From: Isoptericola halotolerans
GTDB lineage: Bacteria; Actinomycetota; Actinomycetes; Actinomycetales; Cellulomonadaceae
NCBI RefSeq assembly: GCF_003003075.1
Contig: NZ_PVTX01000001.1
Location: 1 to 64,000 of the forward strand
Reading direction: 5' to 3'
Length of the DNA: 64,000 bases
Each line of letters starts with the position of its first letter. Position 1 is the stretch's first letter. The notes beneath the pieces are model-generated. The model worked only from the letters and a program-made list of their open reading frames with translations, was not told the origin of the DNA and made no database searches. Below, piece after piece: positions 40,926-50,507 of this stretch. The translations under genes were made by a program, and so were the position numbers.

Positions 40926-40970
40926 CGAGCATGTCTACCAGAGCGCTCGTCGACGAGCGCGATCGACACG

Positions 40971-41801
40971 TCAGAACTCCTCGTAGACCGCCGGGTCCTG
41001 GTCGTTGTTCCGCCCGTCGGGACGGGCGAGCGAGGCGATGGCCTCGACGTCGGCGTCCGTCAGCTCCAGGTCGATCGCGGCGAGGTTCTGCTGCTGCCGC
41101 TCCAGCGCCGTCGCCTTGGGCAGCGGCACGACGCCGAGCCGCGCGTGCCAGGCCAGGATCACCTCGGGCACGCTCGCACCGTGGCCCTCGGCGATCCGCA
41201 CCAGCACCGGGTCCTGCAGCACCTCGCTCGCCCGGCCGAGGGGGCTCCACGCCTCGGTGACGATGCCGCGCGACGCGTCGTCCGCGCGCTGGTCCGCCTG
41301 CGGGAAGTACGGGTGCAGCTCGACCTGGTTCACCGCGGGGACCACGCCGGTGGCCTCCACCAGCCGGTCGACGTGCTCGGGCAGGAAGTTCGACACGCCG
41401 ATGGCGCGGACCAGCCCGCGCTCGCGCGCCTCGATCAACGCCTCCCAGGCCTCGACGTAGCGGCCCTGCGAGGGGTTCGGCCAGTGGATCAGGTACAGGT
41501 CGAGGTGGTCGAGCCCCGTGCGGTAGACGCTCTCCTCGATCGCCGCGATCGCCGCGTCGTGCGCATGGTGCCGGCCGGGCAGCTTGGAGGTGACGATCAC
41601 CTCGTCGCGGGGCACGCCGCTCGAGCGCACCGCAGCACCGACGGCGCCCTCGTTCTCGTAGTTGAACGCGGAGTCGATCAACCGGTAGCCCGTCCGCAGG
41701 GCGGCAGCGATCGTCCGGGCGCCGTGCTGCCCCTTGAGGGCGGCGGTGCCGAACCCGATCCGGGGGAGCGTCAGTCCGTCGGTGGTCGTCGTCTCGGGCA
41801 T
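40971..41801 (-). CDS. aldo/keto reductase
   Basis: 276 residues. The AKR signature is present: RLIDSAFNYENEGAVG with the catalytic Asp and Tyr, KLPGRHH with the catalytic Lys, and LYLIHWPNPSQG with the His. VPLPKATALERQQQNLAAIDL is the NADPH-binding loop. It reduces aldehydes or ketones, as in the 2,5-diketo-gluconate reductase group. A ribosome site (GAGGAGG) precedes the ATG. Confidence 0.9.
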   Translation of the reverse strand: MPETTTTDGLTLPRIGFGTAALKGQHGARTIAAALRTGYRLIDSAFNYENEGAVGAAVRSSGVPRDEVIVTSKLPGRHHAHDAAIAAIEESVYRTGLDHLDLYLIHWPNPSQGRYVEAWEALIEARERGLVRAIGVSNFLPEHVDRLVEATGVVPAVNQVELHPYFPQADQRADDASRGIVTEAWSPLGRASEVLQDPVLVRIAEGHGASVPEVILAWHARLGVVPLPKATALERQQQNLAAIDLELTDADVEAIASLARPDGRNNDQDPAVYEEF

Positions 41802-41877
41802 CGGGTCCTCCTCGTGAGCGTGCGGTGCGGTCCTCGGTGCGACCGTACGCGCGGACCGGTCCCGTCGCCCGGGAGCC

Positions 41878-42651
41878 TCAGGAGAGGTCCCGCACCACCA
41901 GGGACTGGGCCAGTCGGCCGAACGCCCCCTCGGTGTCGTGCAGGACGGCGGAGGTCAGCCCGGCCCCGTCCGGCCCGAACGTGACGGTCGTGTCCAGGCC
42001 CAGCCAGTCGCCGCGCGGCGCCCGGAACAGGTGGGCAGCGAGGTCGAGGTTGGGGAACGCCACCCGGCGCGGGTCGCTCCGGACCGTCATCCCGTTGGCG
42101 ACGTCGAGGAGCCCGGCGGTGCGCGCGAGCGTGCCGACCTCCTCGCCGTCGAGCAGCGGGACGTCCGTGCGCGCCCACACCCGGCCACGGCCGGGCTCCT
42201 CCAGGGCCCGCCGCACCTCGATGGAGGCGACGAACCCGCCGGGCCAGTCCGTCGTCGGGTCCCAGGACGGCGTCTCGTCCGGCCCCGGCATCGCGGCCGG
42301 GACGCCGGCCGCCAGCGCCGCCGTGTCGCCGACGCCCGCGAGCCACGCCCGCAGCGTGGCCACCCGGCGGCCGCCGCACGAGGCCTCGGCCTCGACCAGC
42401 TCGACCCCGCGCCCGGGCCGCAGCACCTGCACGGCCGTCTCCATCGGGGCCAGCGGGTAGGGGCCCCAGACGTCGAACGACAGGCGCGTCACGGCGAGGT
42501 CGTCGCGCCCTCGCGCGACCCGGTCCGTCTCGACGAGGTGGGTGAGCAGGCCGAACGTCGGGGCGACGTGCTGCTCAGCGGTGTTCCAGGCGCCGCCGAC
42601 GGCGGAGGTCGGGTCGAACGTGGAGGCGCCGGTGCGTCGGAAGTAGGCCAT
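41878..42651 (-). CDS. acyl-CoA thioesterase-like protein (TesB/hotdog family)
   Basis: 257 residues. The beginning (MAYFRRTGASTFDPTSAVGGAWN) and the pair of hotdog-type halves (LSFDVWGPYPLAPMETAVQVLRPGRGVELVEAEA; FPNLDLAAHLFRAPRGDWLGLDTTVTFGPDGAGLTSAVLHD) match actinobacterial thioesterase-family proteins. It should hydrolyse an acyl-CoA. A CAGGAT hexamer 6 bases upstream could be a weak leaderless -10. Confidence 0.84.
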   Translation of the reverse strand: MAYFRRTGASTFDPTSAVGGAWNTAEQHVAPTFGLLTHLVETDRVARGRDDLAVTRLSFDVWGPYPLAPMETAVQVLRPGRGVELVEAEASCGGRRVATLRAWLAGVGDTAALAAGVPAAMPGPDETPSWDPTTDWPGGFVASIEVRRALEEPGRGRVWARTDVPLLDGEEVGTLARTAGLLDVANGMTVRSDPRRVAFPNLDLAAHLFRAPRGDWLGLDTTVTFGPDGAGLTSAVLHDTEGAFGRLAQSLVVRDLS

Positions 42652-42717
42652 GGCGACATCCTGGCAGGGCTGACGAGCGGTGACCGCCGAGCACCGCGCC
42701 CGTCCGCGACGAAGACG

Positions 42718-44169
42718 TCATCGAGCGCCGGCGACCGCGTCGTGGCGCGGCAGCCGGAGGAAGACGGCGACGAGGGCGGCGGCAGCCAGCGCAAGGAGAC
42801 CGTTGACGCCGATCGCGACCTGGAGCCCGGGCAGCAGCGTCGCGGCGGCGAACGCGGTGGCGACGGCGGACATGAGGGGCGTCCCCAGGGCGATGCCGAC
42901 CTGCTGGCTCATGGTGACCAGCCCGGTCGCCAGCCCTTGCTGGTCGGCCGGCACGCCGGCGGTCGACGTGACCGTGAACCCGACGATCGCGACGAGGTTG
43001 GCGACGCCGCCCACGAAGGTGACCATGATGAGCGGGACGATCCAGGCACGATTGTCGGAGACGAAGGCGAGCGGGATCGTGGCGGCGCCCTGCACGACGA
43101 ACCCGAGGACGACGGCAGTCTTCGAGCTCGTCCTGCCGATGATGCGCGGGGCGATCAGGCCGCCCACGACGGTGCCGATGCCGAGGACGCCGAGGACGAG
43201 CCCGGCGGTGACGGCGTTGTAGCCGAGGACGTCCTGCAGGTACAGGGTCAGCAAGAACACCAGCGAGGTCTCCGTGGCGAACGCCAGCAGTCCGGCCACG
43301 TTGCCCCAGGCGACGTTCCCGCGCCTGAGCAGCGCGGGAGCGACGAGGGGTTCCCGCAGCCGGGACTCCACGGTGAGGAAGGCCGCGAACAGGACGAGCG
43401 CGGCGACGATCGACCCCCATGATCCGAGGTGGCTCCAGCCGGCGTGGCCTGCCGTGTCGATCCCGAGCACGAGGGCGACCAGGGCGAGGGTGATGAGGAC
43501 CGCACCGGGCACGTCGAGCCGTGGCCGCGGGCCGCGGGTCGGCTCGCGGAGGACGAACGGCGCCGTGAGGATCACGGCGAGGGCCACCACGACGTTGAGG
43601 AAGAACGCCCAGCGCCACGAGGCGGCACCGGTCAGGACACCGCCGAGCACCGCGCCGGCGGTGAATCCGGCAGCCATGAGCGCACCGTTGAGCCCCAGCG
43701 CCCGGGAGCGGGCGGGGCCCTCGGGGAACATCGTCGTCATGAGCGACAGCGCCGCCGGGGTGATCATGGCGGTGGCGATGCCCTGTCCCACGCGCGCGGC
43801 GATGAGCAACCCGGGCCCCTGGGCGAGGCCGCCGGCCAGCGAGGAGACACCGAGCAGCACGGTCCCGATCAGGAAGAGCCGCTTGCGGCCGAACAGGTCG
43901 GCGAGCCGACCGAAGAACAGCGTGAAGCCGGCGGCGCAGAGGGCGAACGCGGTGACGATCCACTGCAGGGCTGAGGTCGGGAACCCGAGGTCGGCACCGA
44001 TGTGGGGCAGTGCGACGTTCAGGATCGAGAAGTCCACGGCGAGAGTGAAGTTCGCCGTGAGCAGGACGGCCATCGCGGTCTTCTGCATCCGGTCGAAAGG
44101 GCTCCCGGCCCCGGCCGGTCGAGGAGCGACATGCGTGCGGGTGGTGGCCGAGGGTTCGATGGTGCTCAT
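42718..44169 (-). CDS. MFS transporter, DHA2 (EmrB/QacA) drug-export family
   Basis: 483 residues with fourteen membrane segments. MAVLLTANFTLAVDFSILNVALPHIGADLGF is the DHA2 start, with the D-x-x-x-x-N-V-A-L-P motif, and FGRLADLFGRKRLFLIG is motif A. It exports toxic compounds by proton exchange. It is divergent from the XRE regulator at 44278, which probably controls it through the palindrome between them. Confidence 0.88.
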   Translation of the reverse strand: MSTIEPSATTRTHVAPRPAGAGSPFDRMQKTAMAVLLTANFTLAVDFSILNVALPHIGADLGFPTSALQWIVTAFALCAAGFTLFFGRLADLFGRKRLFLIGTVLLGVSSLAGGLAQGPGLLIAARVGQGIATAMITPAALSLMTTMFPEGPARSRALGLNGALMAAGFTAGAVLGGVLTGAASWRWAFFLNVVVALAVILTAPFVLREPTRGPRPRLDVPGAVLITLALVALVLGIDTAGHAGWSHLGSWGSIVAALVLFAAFLTVESRLREPLVAPALLRRGNVAWGNVAGLLAFATETSLVFLLTLYLQDVLGYNAVTAGLVLGVLGIGTVVGGLIAPRIIGRTSSKTAVVLGFVVQGAATIPLAFVSDNRAWIVPLIMVTFVGGVANLVAIVGFTVTSTAGVPADQQGLATGLVTMSQQVGIALGTPLMSAVATAFAAATLLPGLQVAIGVNGLLALAAAALVAVFLRLPRHDAVAGAR

Positions 44170-44231
44170 GGGTTCACGCTCGTGCGCGCCGGCGGGGGCA
44201 GCCAGGGCCCTGGTCCGTCGATCCTCTCGCT

Positions 44232-44254
44232 GCCTAGCACCGACAGTGCCAGGC
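44232..44254. promoter_or_regulatory. operator candidate between MFS and XRE genes
   Basis: GCCTAGCAC and GTGCCAGGC form a 9-bp inverted repeat (one mismatch) with a 5-base spacer, 24 bases before the XRE start and 63 bases before the MFS start. Confidence 0.55.
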
Positions 44255-44277
44255 TCGGCCGAGGCAGGAGGAAGACA

Positions 44278-45165
44278 ATGGAGCGCATGGAACCTCACGG
44301 CATCGATGTGCGGCCCGCGGACACGGACCGACCCGTGACCGAGCTCGGCGCGTTCCTGCGCTCGCGACGTGATCGGCTCAGTCCCGACGCGGCCGGTGTC
44401 AACAGCTACGGCCGTCGGCGGGTGCCGGGGCTCCGCCGGGAGGAGCTGGCGCAGCTCGCCGGGGTGTCCATGACCTACCTGACCAGGCTGGAGCAGGGGC
44501 AGTCGCAGAACGCTTCCGACGCCGTGATCGACGCGCTCGCGCGTGCCCTGCGGCTGGAGGCCGACGAGCGGGCCCACCTGTTCGCGCTGGCGCGTCCGGT
44601 CACGCCGAGGCGTCGCCCCGTCGCGCCTGAGAGGGCCACTCCGGGCGCGGAACAGCTCCTCCACGCGATGGGCGAGGTGCCCGCGGTGCTGCTGGGCCGG
44701 TTCAGCGACATCCTCGCGTGGAACCGTGCGGGGCACCTGCTGCTGGCAGGCCACCTCGACGCCGAGGCGCCCGTCCCGCCCGAGGACCGCCCGAACCAGC
44801 TGAGACTTCTCTTCCTCGACCCGCACACGCGCGACCTCTACGTCGACTGGGACGACGAGGCCGCCCTGGCAGTCGCCTCGCTGCGCTACGTGGCGGCGCA
44901 GTTCGCCGACGACAGGCGACTGGCGGAGCTCGTCGGGGACCTCAGCGTGAACAGCCCCGAGTTCGCGCACCTCTGGGCCGGGCACGATGTCAGGCTCTGC
45001 ACGAGCGGTTCCAAGCGGTTCCGCCACCCCGAGGTCGGTGATCTCGAGCTCGACTACGAGGTGCTGCACCTGCCGGAGGGGAACGGGCAACGCCTCCTCA
45101 CCCACACCGCCGAGCCCGGCAGCACGTCCTCCGCGGCCCTCCGTCTGCTCACCACCACGTCCTGA
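44278..45165 (+). CDS. XRE-family regulator with MmyB-like ligand domain
   Basis: 295 residues, AGGAGG upstream. The HTH (RREELAQLAGVSMTYLTRLEQGQSQNASDAVIDALARALRLE) is followed by the MmyB-type domain: LLHAMGEVPAVLLGRFSDILAWNRAG, then FLDPHTRDLYVDWDDEA, and DYEVLHLPEGNGQRLLTHTAEPGS. This domain binds fatty acids or other ligands in homologues. Divergent from the DHA2 exporter. Confidence 0.88.
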   Translation: MERMEPHGIDVRPADTDRPVTELGAFLRSRRDRLSPDAAGVNSYGRRRVPGLRREELAQLAGVSMTYLTRLEQGQSQNASDAVIDALARALRLEADERAHLFALARPVTPRRRPVAPERATPGAEQLLHAMGEVPAVLLGRFSDILAWNRAGHLLLAGHLDAEAPVPPEDRPNQLRLLFLDPHTRDLYVDWDDEAALAVASLRYVAAQFADDRRLAELVGDLSVNSPEFAHLWAGHDVRLCTSGSKRFRHPEVGDLELDYEVLHLPEGNGQRLLTHTAEPGSTSSAALRLLTTTS

Positions 45166-45188
45166 CGACGGGATTCGCCGGCGTGGGC

Positions 45189-45971
45189 TCAGAGCTGTCG
45201 GAGGGCGCCGCCGTCGACGGCCCACTCGGAGCCCGTGACCTGACGGGACCGGGGGGAGAGCAGGTAGGCGATGATGCCGGCGACGTCCTCCGGGGTCCCG
45301 ATCCGACCCGTGGGCAGGCGCCGCTCCTCACGGACGAACCGGTCGACAGCGGTCTCGGGGTCCGTCCGGAACCGGTCCGCGAGCTGGTCGGCAAACCCGC
45401 CGGGCGCATCGAACAGGGCGGTGCGGGTCGGGCCGGGCGAGACGACGTTGGAGCGGATCCCGGCGGGTCCGAGCTCGATCGCCAGGGCCTTCGACAGCGA
45501 CAGGACGGCAGCCTTCGACGCCGCGTAGGCGGCCATCGTCGCGCCGGGCATCCGGGCCGCCTCGCTGCCCAGGTGCACCATGCTGCCTCCCGCTGCGCGG
45601 AGCGCGGGCAGAGCCGCGCGGACCAGGCGTGCCGGGGCGAACAGGTTCACCTCGAACGTCGCCCGCCACAGGTCGTCCTCGACCGCTTCGAACGAGTCGC
45701 GGGTATCGAACAGGGCCGCGTTGTTCACCAGCCCGTCCACCCGCCCGTGCCGTGCCAGCACCTCGGCGACGACCCGCTCCGGCATGGAGGCGTCCGACAG
45801 GTCTGCGGCGACGAAGCCTGCCGCATCCGGGAGCAACCCGGGACCCGGCGTACGACGTGCGACGGCGATCGGACGTGCTCCCTCCGCGGCCAGCTGGTGA
45901 ACGGTCGCCAGGCCGATGCCGCGGGTGCCGCCGGTGACGACGACGACGGCGTCGTGCAGGTCAAGGTCCAT
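45189..45971 (-). CDS. short-chain dehydrogenase/reductase
   Basis: 260 residues from ATG 45971, which has GGAGGAG upstream. TGGTRGIG is the cofactor motif, NNAALFD corresponds to NNAG, the Ser is in VHLGSEAAR, and the catalytic pair is in YAASKAAVLS. The C-terminus ends with VTGSEWAVDGG. Substrate unknown. Confidence 0.88.
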   Translation of the reverse strand: MDLDLHDAVVVVTGGTRGIGLATVHQLAAEGARPIAVARRTPGPGLLPDAAGFVAADLSDASMPERVVAEVLARHGRVDGLVNNAALFDTRDSFEAVEDDLWRATFEVNLFAPARLVRAALPALRAAGGSMVHLGSEAARMPGATMAAYAASKAAVLSLSKALAIELGPAGIRSNVVSPGPTRTALFDAPGGFADQLADRFRTDPETAVDRFVREERRLPTGRIGTPEDVAGIIAYLLSPRSRQVTGSEWAVDGGALRQL

Positions 45972-46191
45972 TTCAGCGCTCCTCCCGGCCGGACCCGGGC
46001 GGATCGGCCGTCCGTCCACGGTCGGTGATCGAGATGACGCCAGCCAGCACCCTGCCTTGACCAGCATCCGCAGGGTGACCCTGCTCCCTCGGCGACCGAC
46101 CGTCGGGCAGAGAGCCTGCCCTCGACGGGAGGCCCTCCGTCGGGGGATGGTTCTCGGGAGTCAGAAACTCCGACCCACGAGGGGAGACGGG

Positions 46192-47277
46192 ATGGACTCC
46201 CACGACGGGGTGCGCGGCATCCTGATGGCCGCGGCCCTGGGGCCGGTGCTCGCCGTCCTGCTGACGGCGTGCGCCACGGACCCGCCCGACCCGGCGGCGC
46301 CGCAGGGCACGAGCGCGGCCTCCGTGCCGGCGGAGCCTGTCGCCGCGGGCCTGGAGGCGCCGTGGTCGGTCGCGTTCCTCGACGGGACGCCGCTGGTGAG
46401 CGAGCGGGACAGCGCCCGGATCCTCGAGGTCGCCGACGACGGCACCACGCGCGAGGTCGGGGTGGTGGAGGGCGTGGACGCGGCCGGCGAGGGCGGGCTC
46501 CTCGGGCTGGCGCTGGACGACGAGGACCGCCTGTACGCCTACTCGACCGGGACGGACGGCAACCGGGTCCAGCGCTACGACCTGGCGGGCGGGCCCGGAG
46601 CGCTGACCCTGGGGGAGCCGACGACGATCCTGGACGGCCTGCCGTCCGCGAGCGTCCACGACGGCGGACGCCTCGCGTTCGGGCCGGACGGGATGCTGTA
46701 CGCCACGGTGGGGGACGCGGGGGACCGGGACAGCGCCCAGGACCTGGGCTCGCTCGGCGGCAAGATCCTGCGGATGACGCCCGACGGCGACGTCCCGACC
46801 GACAACCCCTTCGCCGGGTCGCTCGTGTACAGCTACGGGCACCGCAACGTCCAGGGCCTGGCCTGGGCCGACGACGGCACGCTGTTCGCCACCGAGTTCG
46901 GCCAGGACACCTGGGACGAGCTCAACGTGATCACCCCCGGTGCCAACTACGGCTGGCCCGAGGTGGAAGGGATCGCCGAGCGGGACGATTTCGTCGACCC
47001 CGTGCAGCAGTGGTCCCCGGCCGACGCGAGCCCGAGCGGGATGGCGCACGTGGACGGGACGCTGTTCGTCGCCAACCTGCGCGGCCAGGTGCTGCGCACC
47101 GTCCCGGTGAGCGACCCGACCACGTCGAGCGAGCACCTCGCGGGTGAACACGGACGGCTGCGCGACGCGGTCGCCGCACCGGACGGGGCTCTGTGGATCG
47201 TCACGAACAACACCGACGGCCGCGGTGACCCCGGGCCCGACGACGACCGGATCCTCGCCGTCGACGTCCGGCCCTGA
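46192..47277 (+). CDS. PQQ-dependent sugar dehydrogenase-like lipoprotein
   Basis: 361 residues from ATG 46192 (GAGGGGAG upstream). The signal peptide ends in lipobox LTAC (Cys27). The mature part is a six-bladed propeller of the soluble glucose-dehydrogenase/Hhip family: GLEAPWSVAFLDG, EGGLLGLALDDE, GGRLAFGPDGMLYATVGDAGD, GGKILRMTPDGD, YSYGHRNVQGLAW, TEFGQDTWDELNVITPGANYGWPEVEG. Such proteins oxidise aldoses at the cell surface, but PQQ use is not shown by the sequence alone. Confidence 0.9.
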   Translation: MDSHDGVRGILMAAALGPVLAVLLTACATDPPDPAAPQGTSAASVPAEPVAAGLEAPWSVAFLDGTPLVSERDSARILEVADDGTTREVGVVEGVDAAGEGGLLGLALDDEDRLYAYSTGTDGNRVQRYDLAGGPGALTLGEPTTILDGLPSASVHDGGRLAFGPDGMLYATVGDAGDRDSAQDLGSLGGKILRMTPDGDVPTDNPFAGSLVYSYGHRNVQGLAWADDGTLFATEFGQDTWDELNVITPGANYGWPEVEGIAERDDFVDPVQQWSPADASPSGMAHVDGTLFVANLRGQVLRTVPVSDPTTSSEHLAGEHGRLRDAVAAPDGALWIVTNNTDGRGDPGPDDDRILAVDVRP

Positions 47278-47283
47278 GGCGTC

Positions 47284-47289
47284 TACGGT
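47284..47289 (+). promoter_or_regulatory. -10 element of a leaderless promoter (second Ddn gene)
   Basis: TACGGT ends 6 bases before the ATG at 47296. A weak GAGGT also lies there. Confidence 0.45.
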
Positions 47290-47295
47290 CGAGGT

Positions 47296-47865
47296 ATGCC
47301 CGAGTCGTCCACGCCGGACCGCGCGCCGGCGCCGAAGCAGTTCCGCTCGAGCCGCCTCAGCCGTGCCGAGGACGCGGTGATGCGCGTCCTCGTCCGCCTC
47401 CACGCCGTTCCGCGGACGTCTCTGCTGACCACGCGCGGCCGCAAGAGCGGCCGCCCTCGGACCAACCCGGCGACCGTCGTCGCCCAGGACGGGTCCCGCT
47501 GGCTGGTGTCGCCCTACGGTGTCGTGTCCTGGGTGCACAACGTCCGGGCCGACGGCCGGGTGGTGCTCCACCGGCTCCTCGAGCGGCAGACGTACCTGGC
47601 GCAGGAGCTTCCCGCGCAGGACGCCGCGCCGATCCTGCGGGAGTACGTGCGGATCGCTCCGGCGACGCGGCCGTACTTCGCGGCCGCCGTCGACGCCCCG
47701 GTGGAGGAGTTCGCCGCAGAGGCGGACCGTCACCCCGTCTTCGCGCTCGTCCCCGCCGGGCCGTACGGCGGCTGGGCCGGCAGCGTCAGGTCAGGCCCCG
47801 CCCGGCCGCGTACGTCGCCGCGGCCGCCCGCGAGCCCAGGCCGAGCACACCGTAGATGTTCGTGA
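47296..47865 (+). CDS. deazaflavin-dependent nitroreductase family protein
   Basis: 189 residues. RGRKSGRPRTNPATVVAQDGSRWLVSPYGVVSWVHNVRADGRVVL is the F420-binding core of the Ddn family. The last 30 residues (from GGWAGSVRSGPARPR) are basic, low in complexity and not family-like. They lie over the 3' end of the convergent LuxR-type gene (80-bp overlap), so a stop codon may have been lost. Confidence 0.82.
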   Translation: MPESSTPDRAPAPKQFRSSRLSRAEDAVMRVLVRLHAVPRTSLLTTRGRKSGRPRTNPATVVAQDGSRWLVSPYGVVSWVHNVRADGRVVLHRLLERQTYLAQELPAQDAAPILREYVRIAPATRPYFAAAVDAPVEEFAAEADRHPVFALVPAGPYGGWAGSVRSGPARPRTSPRPPASPGRAHRRCS

Positions 47866-49380
47866 CGTGCCGGTGGACGGTGTGTGCGCTGAGTTGCAGC
47901 GCCACGCCGATCTCTGCGTTCGTGAGCCCGCGGGCGAGGAGGCGCAGCACCTCGGCCTGCCGGGCAGTGAGGGGATCGGTGGCCCCGCGCGCGAGGATCG
48001 CCCGGGCCCGCTCGACGTCCCGGCCGGCCTCCAGCGGCACCAGCGTCTCCAGCGCCGCGGCGGCGTGCTCCCGGGCGCCGGAGCCGTCCCCGAGCGCGAG
48101 CAGCGTCTCGGCGAGCTCGAGGCGGCACTCGGCCTCGTCGAACGGCAGCCGTGCGTCGTGCAGGTGCCGCACGGCCGCCCGCCAGCGGCTCACCGCCTCC
48201 TGCGGGCCGAGGAGCCGCGCCTCGGCGGCCGCCGCAGAACCCCGGAGGAAGTCGGTGCCGACCCTCTCGGCCAGCGCGCCGAGACGCGCGGCGGCCTGGC
48301 GCGCCTCGTCCACGTGACCTGCGGCGAGACCGGCCGAGACCGCCACCGCCAGCGCGTCGACCTGCTCGAGCTGGTGCTCCGGGAGCCAGTCCAGCAGCTC
48401 GCTGACGATCGACCAGGCACCGCTCGCGTCGCCCTCGGCGAGCCTGACCTGCGCGAGACCGGTCAGCGCCCCCGGATGGAGGTGCCCCTGTCGCAGCAGG
48501 GCGCCGGCGTCGGCGAGCCGTCCCTGCCGCCGGCGCAGCTCGCCGAGCTGCACCACGGCCTCCAGCCGGCTCCCGCGCCGGGAGTGCTCCGACCGTTGCA
48601 GCACGTCCGTCAGGCTCGACTCGGCCTCGGTGACCTCGCCCTGCGCGAGGAGCACGGCGGCGTACTGGGTGCGGCAGACGAGGAACAGCGGCGCGAGGTC
48701 GCGCCGGGCGCACATCTCCTCGACCCGGACGCACCACTCGCGGGCGCGGTCCAGGTCGTGCGCCTCCTGGCAGGCGACGATCAGCCAGCAGCAGATCTTG
48801 CCCATCCACATCAGGTCGTCGACGTCGCCCGCGGTCGCCGCCACGGAGGCCGCGTCGAGCAGCGCCATCCCCTCCGTCACCTCGCCGAGCCGGACGCGTG
48901 CGAGCCCGGCCAGGGCGTGGGCGACGATCGACAGGTCGCCGTCCGCGGTGTCGTGCGCGACCCGCTGCGCCGCCGTCGCGGCGTCGAGAGCCGCGGCGGC
49001 GTCGTGGTCGACGGCGAGCGCCAGCTCGGCGCGGCGGACCGCCAGCCACCCCGCCTCGGGGACGTCGGTGCGGCCGTCGAGCAGGTCGGCGGCGCGTTCC
49101 AGCCAGCCGCGTCCGACGGCGACGCCCGCCCCGAAGAGGACGGAGTCGTAACCCAGGGCCGCGGCCGTGCGGACCGCACCCCGCAGGTCGCCGCGTGCAC
49201 GGTAGCCGCGGTAGGCGGCCTCGCGGGCCCCGAGGGCCTGCTCGGCGTCGTCCAGCCACCAGGCGGCCTGCCCTCGTGGTGGCCGGGTTCGTCGCTCTCC
49301 GCCGCCAGCGCGGAGAGGCCGACCGCCGCCTCGTGCCAGCGGCCGGTCCTCAACGCGGTCCGTGCGCCGACGGCGTCCAT
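47786..49380 (-). pseudogene. LuxR-family regulator with TPR-like domain, frameshifted
   Basis: Residues 1 to about 37 (MDAVGARTALRTGRWHEAAV to GHHEG) are in one frame. The rest, starting AAWWLDDAEQALGAREAAYRGYRARGD, is open in another frame from about 49270 to 47786 but has no usable start of its own before GTG 48880. A one-base deletion near 49271-49275 explains the shift. Together they give about 531 residues, the normal length. The long helical repeat domain ends in a LuxR HTH: LTARQAEVLRLLARGLTNAEIGVALQLSAHTVHRHVTNIYGVLG. The C-terminal 364 residues could still be made from GTG 48880. Confidence 0.8.
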
Positions 49381-49418
49381 CTCGTCAGACTGCGCCCCGG
49401 CGGCGGAGGTGGCAACCC

Positions 49419-49649
49419 TCAGGCGCTGACTCCGGCACCGGCGGCGAGGGCGTGCACGTCGGCGGTGGTGAGCGCGTTGCCGGCGATCCCCCAGTCGCCG
49501 CTGGCCACCTCGTGGATGACGCACCACGTGACGGGGCGCATCGCCTCGCCCTCGACGCTGACCATCGCGTCGGTGACGCGCGTGATGATCTGCGCCTTCT
49601 GCTCGGGTGTGAAGACGTCCTTGATGACGTTGACCTGGACGAGCGGCAT
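49419..49649 (-). CDS. tautomerase, 4-oxalocrotonate tautomerase family
   Basis: 76 residues from ATG 49649. MPLVQVNVIKDVFTPEQKAQIITRVTDAM puts Pro1 (after Met removal) as the general base, the hallmark of the family. It isomerises enols and keto acids; natural substrate unknown. Confidence 0.86.
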   Translation of the reverse strand: MPLVQVNVIKDVFTPEQKAQIITRVTDAMVSVEGEAMRPVTWCVIHEVASGDWGIAGNALTTADVHALAAGAGVSA

Positions 49650-49785
49650 GGTTCCGGTCCCTTCGGTGGGCCGCCCCGGAGCGGGGCGGGCTGGGACCAG
49701 CATCCGGCGGGCGAGGCCCGCCCCGCTTCGACCGTGCGGGCCAACTTCCGCGGTGCGTGGACTGGCCCGATCGGGTCACCGGGTG

Positions 49786-50352
49786 TCAGTGCACGGCGAG
49801 CGCCTCGTCGACGGCACCGAGGAAGTCGTCGAGATCCTTCGGCGTCCTCGACGTGATGAGCGTGCGGTCCTGCGCGGTGCACACGACCACGGACTCGTCG
49901 CGCCACTCCTCGGCCCCCGCGTTGCGGATGTCGGTCTGCAGGGACGGGTAGGACGTGAGCGTCTTGCCCTCGACGACGCCGGCCTCCACGAGCGCCCAGG
50001 GGCCGTGGCAGATCGCGGCGATCGGGCGCTGCGACTCCGTGAACGACCGCACGATGCGCGACGCCGCATCCTCCAGGCGCAGCGAGTCGGCGTTCAGCGT
50101 GCCGCCGGGCACGAGCAGCAGGTCGAAGCCGGCCGGGTCGACGTCGTCGAGGGTGACGTCGACGGGGACGGTGCGGCCGGGATCCTTGTCGCCGACCAGG
50201 GTGGCGACGTCGTCGGTGGTCTGGGCGGCGACGGTCACGACCGCTCCCCGCTCGCGCAGGTGCTCGAGCGGGACCACCAGCTCGTCCTGCTCGACGCCGT
50301 AGTTGGTCACGATGGCCAGCACGGTGCGTCCGGTCAGGTCGGTGTCTGCCAT
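49786..50352 (-). CDS. DJ-1/PfpI-family protein (YfkM-like)
   Basis: 188 residues from ATG 50352 (AAGGAG upstream). The nucleophile elbow AAICHGPWALVEAG has the conserved Cys and His, and DLLLVPGG precedes it. The family includes general stress proteins and deglycases/chaperones. The activity here is not established. Confidence 0.87.
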   Translation of the reverse strand: MADTDLTGRTVLAIVTNYGVEQDELVVPLEHLRERGAVVTVAAQTTDDVATLVGDKDPGRTVPVDVTLDDVDPAGFDLLLVPGGTLNADSLRLEDAASRIVRSFTESQRPIAAICHGPWALVEAGVVEGKTLTSYPSLQTDIRNAGAEEWRDESVVVCTAQDRTLITSRTPKDLDDFLGAVDEALAVH

Positions 50353-50507
50353 GTCGGTCTCCTTCCCTGAGGGGTCTGCGTCCGAGCGGCCACGGTAGGC
50401 ACGGCGTCCGGATGGACGCACCCGGGCGGGCGGTGCCCGGTGGCCCCCTGTGGCCCCCACCACCCCGGCACGGCAGGATGGGGAGCACCCCACGAACGGA
50501 GGTCACG

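Noticed and set aside
45972-46191. possible gene or RNA in the 220-base spacer between the SDR and the PQQ-type lipoprotein genes
   Set aside because: No ORF with start signals, no strong structure and no repeat seen beyond partial GC-rich inverted segments.
49650-49785. possible small gene between the tautomerase and the DJ-1 protein
   Set aside because: The ORF reading through it (to 49703) is only an upstream extension of the tautomerase, whose catalytic Pro must follow the true start Met.
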